A stretch of DNA of 11,400 bases. Origin: Deltaproteobacteria bacterium UBA5754. Lineage in GTDB: Bacteria > Desulfobacterota > Dissulfuribacteria > Dissulfuribacterales > UBA5754. How positions within the stretch are numbered: the stretch's first letter is position 1; every line of letters starts with the position of its first letter. Under the pieces are notes generated by a model. It was given only the letters and a program-made list of their open reading frames with translations, was not told where the DNA came from and did no database searches. The DNA lies in assembly GCA_002419025.1 (NCBI GenBank), contig DIFG01000060.1, positions 6,200-17,599 of the forward strand. Direction: 5' to 3'. The position numbers and the translations under genes were made by a program. Below are positions 7,968 to 11,400 of the stretch, in pieces.

Positions 7968-7999
7968 GGCGGGACGGTCCAGTGACGGCCCGTCCCGGC
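7968..7999 (-). terminator. GC-rich hairpin between stress protein and fusion gene
   Basis: GGCGGGACGG (7968-7977) pairs with CCGTCCCGGC (7990-7999) at 9 of 10 positions around a 12-base loop. It lies just after the stop of the stress protein gene on the minus strand. No U-tract follows on that strand, so it is not a standard intrinsic terminator. It could attenuate read-through, stabilise the upstream mRNA 3' end or mark a processing site, giving the two genes different expression levels. Confidence 0.4.
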
Positions 8000-8003
8000 A
8001 CCT

Positions 8004-8450
8004 TTAAACCTTGTAGGGATTTATCGTAAGGACGGGGCAGTCTGCCGATTTGACGACGCCCTCTGCTACCGAGCCGAACATAACCTTTTCCAGCCCCTTT
8101 CTACCATGGGTGCCCATGACGATAAGGTCGATCCCCGCCCCCTTGGCATAATTGACGATTTCTTCCACGATGTCCCCCATGAGGACCTTGGTGTTGACCG
8201 AATAGCCTGGTAATGCCTCCTCGACGAAACGATCCATGGCCTTTTGCGCCCCATCGATAAGCTCTTTTTCGTATGTGGACCACCAGGCCGCTCCCATCTC
8301 GAAGCCTGAGAATTCTTCAGGTCCGCGAATGACGTGGAGAAGGTGGATTTCCGCTCCGAGTTTCTGGGCGAGGAGTGTGAGATGGGGAATGATTTTTCGG
8401 GAGCTGTCGGTAAAATCGACCGGGAACAGAATTTTTTTGATTTCAGCCAT
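8004..8450 (-). CDS. Universal stress protein (UspA family, ATP-binding type)
   Basis: This is a 148-residue single-domain Usp protein with the usual length and fold pattern: KKILFPVDFTDSS at the N-terminus (Asp12 near the nucleotide site), a central helical region, and DLIVMGTHGRKGLEK leading into the nucleotide loop. The loop fits Gx2Gx9G(S/T) exactly (Gly113, Gly116, Gly126, Ser127), which marks the ATP-binding subgroup. These cytosolic dimers support survival under starvation or redox stress, though the molecular role is often unknown. The ATG has a strong ribosome site, AAGGAGG (complement of 8456-8462), 5 bases upstream. A sigma70-like promoter lies about 40-60 bases upstream. It is the first gene of the minus-strand unit; the nucleotidyltransferase fusion follows after a 70-base gap with a hairpin. 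Confidence 0.95.
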   Translation of the reverse strand: MAEIKKILFPVDFTDSSRKIIPHLTLLAQKLGAEIHLLHVIRGPEEFSGFEMGAAWWSTYEKELIDGAQKAMDRFVEEALPGYSVNTKVLMGDIVEEIVNYAKGAGIDLIVMGTHGRKGLEKVMFGSVAEGVVKSADCPVLTINPYKV

Positions 8451-8485
8451 ATGACCCTCCTTGCATATTAGGTTAATATATTCTA

Positions 8486-8513
8486 ACTATCATTTTCTTT
8501 CGAATACTGTCAA
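8486..8513 (-). promoter_or_regulatory. Sigma70-like promoter of the stress protein unit
   Basis: On the minus strand a perfect -35 hexamer TTGACA (complement of 8508-8513) is followed after 16 bases by GATAGT (complement of 8486-8491), a 4 of 6 match to the -10. The region downstream is A/T-rich and leads to the AAGGAGG ribosome site. The predicted transcript would start near 8479 and cover the stress protein and probably the two genes after it. Confidence 0.5.
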
Positions 8514-8588
8514 GGAGATCCGCTTTGGATTTTCTCTCTCGAGTCTCCTCGACTCGACAGGGAACGAATGTGCCGATATGCAAATGAC

Positions 8589-8751
8589 ATGCGCCCTTTG
8601 CAAAATGACAAATATCCCAGGATCGCTATTGCTGCAGAGGCTGAAATCCGTGTAAAAATGGACTGTTTGCGCTGTTGTGGACCCCTGTTCTCGGATTCAG
8701 GTACTCCGTGACAGGCTTCGGCTGGGTGACGTCATTTTGCAAAAGGCTCAA
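8589..8751. repeat. Long imperfect inverted repeat with 18/21 ends
   Basis: The 21-base left end (8589-8609) matches the reverse complement of 8731-8751 at 18 of 21 positions, with a perfect 13-base core TTTGCAAAATGAC. Inward, CCCAG (left) faces CTGGG (right), and CTGAAATCCG (8641-8650) faces CGGATTCAG (8692-8700) with one base missing, so most of the 163 bases form a degenerate palindrome. A third related copy, TGCAAATGAC (8579-8588), lies 20 bases before the left core in direct orientation. A spaced repeat like this resembles the multiple transposase-binding sites at IS21-type ends, recalled from general knowledge. It may be an internally deleted mobile element or a paired regulator site. 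Confidence 0.6.
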
Positions 8752-8765
8752 CACTGTAGTATTTT
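8737..8765 (+). promoter_or_regulatory. Weak candidate promoter for the HesB-like gene
   Basis: TTGCAA (8737-8742) and TATTTT (8760-8765) are 4 of 6 matches each with a 17-base spacer. The -35 lies inside the right arm of the inverted repeat, so a protein bound there would compete with RNA polymerase. No better candidate was found closer to the gene. Confidence 0.22.
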
Positions 8766-8897
8766 CAAATTGGATAGTTCATTAGGTAGGAATTCAATGA
8801 CAATACAAGGGCTGATCGTGCTTCCAGAACCTGCCCAACTCATTGTTTTCAAGACTAATAAATAAACCGGATTCAAATCCTTATGGAGGACATTTTC

Positions 8898-9257
8898 ATG
8901 TTAACGATTACCCCTGTTGCACTCAAAAACCTTCGGGACTATTTCGCGCAGAACCGGATAGATTCCCCCGTCCGGGTCGTCGCCCACAACGGTTGTTCCG
9001 GTCCATCCCTCGCCCTCGCCCTCGATGAGAATCGTGAAGGCGACATGTCCTTTTCCGAGGGAGGCATGACCTTTCTCGTGGGTAAGGATCTGTTAGATGA
9101 ATGCGGTGATATTACAGTAGATTTTGTCACAGCGTGTTCTTCAGGCGGTGGATGTTCCGGATGTAGTGGAGGCGGAGGGTTCAGCGTGACCTCCTCCAGG
9201 CCCCTCAAGGCCGCAGGGGGATGTGGATGTTCCTGCTCCTCAGGTGGGTGTCACTGA
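8898..9257 (+). CDS. HesB/IscA-like protein, Cys variant of the HesB-related (seleno)protein family, Cys/Gly-rich
   Basis: The protein has 119 residues. The N-terminal part follows the HesB/IscA fold: MLTITPVALKNLRDYF, then NGCSGPSLALALDE (31-44) with conserved Cys33, FSEGGMTFLVGKDLL (52-66) and ITVDF (72-76). The 'CSGPSL.LALDE' signature matches the HesB-related family in which some members carry selenocysteine at the Cys33 position; here it is an ordinary TGC/TGT-type cysteine. Where IscA has CxC near its end, this protein has two Cys/Gly modules, one at 80-95 and one at 108-119, giving nine Cys in total. A role in Fe-S or metal binding is inferred. I chose the ATG at 8898 because GGAGGA (8885-8890) is 7 bases upstream and relatives begin in the same way; an ATG at 8883 would overlap that site. 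It stands alone between a long leader and an intrinsic terminator. Confidence 0.85.
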   Translation: MLTITPVALKNLRDYFAQNRIDSPVRVVAHNGCSGPSLALALDENREGDMSFSEGGMTFLVGKDLLDECGDITVDFVTACSSGGGCSGCSGGGGFSVTSSRPLKAAGGCGCSCSSGGCH

Positions 9258-9269
9258 GTAATGCCCAAG

Positions 9270-9314
9270 AAGCGGCTGGGCGGTGTCTCACACATCGTTC
9301 AGCCGCTTTTTTTT
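9270..9314 (+). terminator. Intrinsic terminator of the HesB-like gene
   Basis: AAGCGGCTG (9270-9278) pairs with CAGCCGCTT (9300-9308), a 9-bp perfect stem; an inner GTGT/ACAC stem (9283-9286 with 9290-9293) narrows the loop. Eight T follow (9307-9314). It starts 12 bases after the HesB-like stop. The right arm and T-run encode the C-terminal Lys-Lys-Lys-Arg-Leu of the convergent pseudouridine synthase. No U-tract follows in the opposite direction, so it acts on the plus strand only. Confidence 0.88.
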
Positions 9315-10043
9315 GAACACGTTCCAAGGCTCCCGATCAGGAAGCGTCGCATCGAAAACGACCTTTTCCATGCGGACCGGATGGAGAAATTCCACCCTCA
9401 GGGCGTGGAGGGCGATCATCCTGCCTGGAAGAGACGCATTCGAACCATATTTGACATCCCCAAGGATGGGGCACCCGATGAATGCGAGATGTGCCCTGAT
9501 CTGATGGGGGCGTCCGGTTTCAGGATATATCCTCATAAGATGGTATGTGCCGACAGTCTGGACGATTTTCCACTGGGTTCGTGCCCGCAGACACGGGCGG
9601 TCTGCTCTGGAGACGTCCGTGACACGAACGAGGTTGCGTGAGACATCCTTTTCGAGACATGTGTCTATGAAACCAGCCCGGCCCGGTGGTGGGCGATCCG
9701 TCACGGCGAGATAGGTTTTTCTAAAGGCATGGGTACGGATCTGTTCCGAAATGCGGGCCGCGGCCTTTGATGTGACGGCAAAACAGACGATGCCGGAAAC
9801 AGGTCTGTCCAGCCGGTGGACCACGCCGAGAAAGACGTTTCCCGCTTTTCCCCTTGTTTTTTTGAGATATTCTTTCCCCGAATCGAGGAGTGAAGGGGCG
9901 CGGGATGAGTCGGGAACCGTGAGAAGCCCCGCTGGTTTATCAAGGATGAGCAGATGGTTGTCCTCGTAGAGGACCGTCAGATCTCTGACTGTCGGTATGG
10001 CCGTGGAAGGGGATTTGTACATGTGCGATTTCATCGGCAGCAT
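9288..10043 (-). CDS. RluA-family RNA pseudouridine synthase
   Basis: The 251-residue protein converts uridine to pseudouridine in rRNA or tRNA. It shows the RluA-family landmarks: DKPAGLLTVP (35-44), the catalytic motif HRLDRPVSGI (76-85) with Asp79 as nucleophile, RPHQIRAHLA in the second core motif, LGDVKYG and IALHALRV. It lacks the N-terminal S4 domain of RluC/RluD types and is of RluA/TruC size; the target uridine cannot be told. The start is uncertain: ATG at 10041-10043, 10032-10034 or 10020-10022, none with a good ribosome site. A perfect TATAAT lies 5 bases before the first ATG on the minus strand, so translation may be leaderless or begin at a later ATG. The stop codon falls inside the terminator hairpin of the convergent HesB-like gene. 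Confidence 0.92.
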   Translation of the reverse strand: MLPMKSHMYKSPSTAIPTVRDLTVLYEDNHLLILDKPAGLLTVPDSSRAPSLLDSGKEYLKKTRGKAGNVFLGVVHRLDRPVSGIVCFAVTSKAAARISEQIRTHAFRKTYLAVTDRPPPGRAGFIDTCLEKDVSRNLVRVTDVSRADRPCLRARTQWKIVQTVGTYHLMRIYPETGRPHQIRAHLAFIGCPILGDVKYGSNASLPGRMIALHALRVEFLHPVRMEKVVFDATLPDREPWNVFKKKRLNDV

Positions 10044-10048
10044 GGGGA

Positions 10049-10054
10049 ATTATA
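10049..10054 (-). promoter_or_regulatory. Perfect TATAAT -10 element abutting the pseudouridine synthase start
   Basis: ATTATA on the plus strand reads TATAAT on the minus strand and is separated from the first ATG (10043) by only TCCCC. No good -35 hexamer lies at the expected distance. The intergenic gap is 36 bases, so promoter parts for both divergent genes must overlap here; TATAAC (10051-10056, +) overlaps it on the other strand. Confidence 0.4.
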
Positions 10055-10079
10055 ACCCTCTTGTGGGAGGCAGGCCCAT

Positions 10080-11246
10080 ATGACCACCACCGGCCTTGAG
10101 GTCTTTTTGCGTGATCCACCATCTTGGATACGGGGAAGGAGGTTCGGGCTTCTGTGCAATCAGGCCTCGGTGGACAGGTCTTATCGCCATGCGAAGGACC
10201 TTCTGGCCTCGGTGTTTCCAGGACAGCTCACCTGTCTTTTCAGCCCCCAGCACGGCCTTCACGCTGAAAAGCAGGATAACATGGTCGAGTCTCCCCATGG
10301 GTGGGATGCCGGGCTTCGAATCCCCGTTTTCAGCCTTTACGCAGAAAATAGGTCTCCATCCGCGGATCAACTCGATGAACTGGACCTTGTCCTTGTTGAT
10401 CTCCAGGATGTGGGATGCAGGGTCTATACATACGTATGGACCCTTCTCCTCCTCATGGAGGCGTGCGCTTGCCGGGGAAAGGGCGTTGCGATCCTCGACC
10501 GGCCAAATCCCATTGGAGGGACGAAAGTAGAGGGCAATCTCCTGGATCCCGGACTCTTTTCTTTCGTGGGTCATGCGGTCATCCCCATGCGCCACGGAAT
10601 GACGATCGGAGAACTTGCCGGTTTTCTTGTCATGGACAAGGGATTGGACCTGGAGCTTCATGTCGTTCGGCTGGAGGGGTGGAAGAGGGAATGGGATCTT
10701 GCTATGGCGGGCCTTCCCTGGGTGTGGCCGTCTCCCAACATGCCGACCCTCGACACGGCCCGTGTCTATCCTGGCCAGGTTGTCCTCGAGGGGACGTGTC
10801 TTTCGGAAGGGCGAGGCACTACGAGACCCTTCGAGGTCTTTGGCGCCCCGTTTCTGGATCTTGCAGGGATACGGGCGGATTTCGAGCGTATGGGCCTTGA
10901 AGGTTGTGTCCTCCGTGATCAATATTTCGAGCCGACCTTTCAAAAATGGCAGGGGAATCGGTGCATGGGGTTTCAGATCCACGTGACGGATTTCAGTCTG
11001 TACGAACCCTATGTCACCACCCTTGCACTTCTTTCCAGCATCAAACGGCGACATCCGGAGGACTTTTTCTGGCGGGATCCACCTTACGAATACGAATACG
11101 TCCGTCTTCCTACCGACCTTATAATCGGTGACCGGCGGGTACGGGAGGCCGTCGAGTGCGGGGCCGGCCCCAATGAGTTTCGATCCCTCTGGCAGGAAGG
11201 GCTCAAGGAGTTCGCGGCACTTAGAAGGCGTTTTCTCTTGTACTGA
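10080..11246 (+). CDS. DUF1343 protein, NamZ-like (GH171 exo-beta-N-acetylmuramidase family)
   Basis: The 388-residue protein shows the DUF1343 motif series: LFSPQHGL (53-60), DLQDVGCRVYTYVWT (107-121), LDRPNPIGG (139-147), RHGMTIGELA (171-180), WPSPNMPT (216-223) and EGTCLSEGRGTTRPFEVFGAPF (237-258, in two parts). NamZ of Bacillus subtilis, in this family, removes terminal MurNAc from peptidoglycan fragments. Two departures stand out. The position of the conserved Glu in 'PEHG' is Gln57 here, and there is no signal peptide, so the protein appears cytosolic. Either it acts on imported sugars or peptides, or its chemistry has changed. The ATG has GGGAGG (10065-10070) 9 bases upstream. It diverges from the pseudouridine synthase across 36 bases. 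Its TGA stop lies within the first bases of dispersed repeat copy B. Confidence 0.88.
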   Translation: MTTTGLEVFLRDPPSWIRGRRFGLLCNQASVDRSYRHAKDLLASVFPGQLTCLFSPQHGLHAEKQDNMVESPHGWDAGLRIPVFSLYAENRSPSADQLDELDLVLVDLQDVGCRVYTYVWTLLLLMEACACRGKGVAILDRPNPIGGTKVEGNLLDPGLFSFVGHAVIPMRHGMTIGELAGFLVMDKGLDLELHVVRLEGWKREWDLAMAGLPWVWPSPNMPTLDTARVYPGQVVLEGTCLSEGRGTTRPFEVFGAPFLDLAGIRADFERMGLEGCVLRDQYFEPTFQKWQGNRCMGFQIHVTDFSLYEPYVTTLALLSSIKRRHPEDFFWRDPPYEYEYVRLPTDLIIGDRRVREAVECGAGPNEFRSLWQEGLKEFAALRRRFLLY

Positions 11247-11312
11247 TCCCGCTGAAAAAACCGATTCTTGCGGCGTTGCTTAAATTTTTCAGACCATGCG
11301 ACGTATCCTGCA
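11243..11312 (+). repeat. Dispersed repeat, right copy (B)
   Basis: This copy aligns with 178-245. Its first bases, CTGATCCCGCT, supply the TGA stop of the DUF1343 gene. Inside it CTGAAAAA (11252-11259) and TTTTTCAG (11285-11292) form a perfect 8-bp inverted pair around a 25-base centre, which could slow or end transcription from the gene before it. The sequence after 11312 differs from that following copy A, so the shared block is about 70 bases; the far end of any larger element lies beyond the window or has diverged. Confidence 0.8.
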
Positions 11313-11314
11313 GA

Positions 11315-11332
11315 GGCGAATCGTGATTCGCC
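11315..11332. repeat. Perfect 18-base palindrome after repeat B
   Basis: GGCGAATC (11315-11322) and GATTCGCC (11325-11332) are perfect inverted arms around GT. The hairpin is followed by GAAAAATT, not a T-run, so it is not a standard plus-strand terminator. It may be a bound dyad site or part of the right-hand repeat element. Downstream, CCTGCTGGCAGG (11350-11361) forms a further small palindrome. I see no gene from 11247 to the window end. Confidence 0.6.
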
Positions 11333-11400
11333 GAAAAATTATGCGCCTTCCTGCTGGCAGGCAGTGCATCCTGGACTTTTTGGCTCTTCGTCATTTCGTG

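Larger units (their letters stand above)
8451..8882. other. 432-bp divergent intergenic region
   Basis: This lies between the divergent stress protein and HesB-like genes. It holds the stress protein promoter and ribosome site at its left end, a 7-bp hairpin (TCGAGTC 8539-8545 with GACTCGA 8551-8557), the long inverted repeat at 8589-8751, and the HesB-like leader at its right end. Two reading frames of about 60 codons (8461-8655 and 8677-8865, +) have no recognisable family and no convincing ribosome site; the second starts at TTG. I treat the region as non-coding. Confidence 0.65.

Noticed and set aside
8619..8634. Possible sigma54 (-24/-12) promoter around GGATCGCTATTGC
   Set aside because: The GG and GC pairs are separated by 9 bases where 10 is required, and the flanking consensus is poor.
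8461..8865. Two short plus-strand frames (8461-8655 and 8677-8865) as possible small genes
   Set aside because: They begin at unusual or unsupported starts, cross the inverted-repeat arms and show no recognisable protein pattern.
9255..9257. TGA of the HesB-like gene as a possible selenocysteine codon, given the seleno-relatives
   Set aside because: The family's Sec site aligns with Cys33, not the C-terminus, and reading through would translate the intrinsic terminator; no SECIS-like hairpin is expected there.
10050..11054. Minus-strand reading frame of 334 codons opposite the DUF1343 gene
   Set aside because: The plus-strand frame carries the complete DUF1343 motif series and a ribosome site; this one carries neither.

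Overview
The window looks like a chromosomal stretch from a GC-rich (high-50s % by eye) anaerobic-type bacterium, most likely Desulfobacterota (the former Deltaproteobacteria). This rests on family knowledge, not on a marker gene. The supports are a DHH-CBS-CBS-nucleotidyltransferase fusion, a HesB/IscA-like protein of the lineage in which some relatives use selenocysteine, and a DUF1343 protein with an 'FSPQHG' core. No rRNA, tRNA or CRISPR array is visible.

Layout. 1-445 is intergenic and repeat-rich. It holds one copy of a dispersed repeat (178-245) that recurs at 11243-11312, at the other end of the window. The left copy is part of a MITE-like element of about 182 bp (178-359) with 11-bp inverted ends. 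446-4074 (+) is a two-gene unit: an orphan GAF-like/histidine-kinase protein, then a UvrD/Rep-type helicase. It meets, tail to tail with a 12-bp overlap, a three-gene minus-strand unit that reads leftward from about 8513. In transcription order this is a universal stress protein, the 891-residue DHH/CBS/tRNA-nucleotidyltransferase fusion, and an M20 metallopeptidase. 8451-8882 is a 432-bp divergent intergenic region with a good sigma70-like promoter for the stress protein and a long imperfect inverted repeat with 18/21 ends. A cysteine-rich HesB/IscA-like gene (+) follows, ending in a strong intrinsic terminator. That terminator is built into the last codons of the convergent RluA-type pseudouridine synthase gene (-). 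A DUF1343 (NamZ-like) gene (+) diverges from the synthase across only 36 bp and ends inside the second dispersed-repeat copy.

How the genes fit together. The minus-strand unit joins stress response, RNA or nucleotide turnover plus tRNA 3'-end maintenance, and peptide turnover, which suits housekeeping under stress. Kinase plus helicase is an unexplained pairing. The others (Fe-S-type carrier, pseudouridine synthase, muropeptide-type hydrolase) look like independent housekeeping genes.

I see no convincing new multi-gene defence or mobile system. The most interesting items are the two repeat structures, the Cys/Gly modules in the HesB-like protein, the Glu-to-Gln change and lack of export signal in the DUF1343 protein, and the altered ATP-site motif of the kinase.
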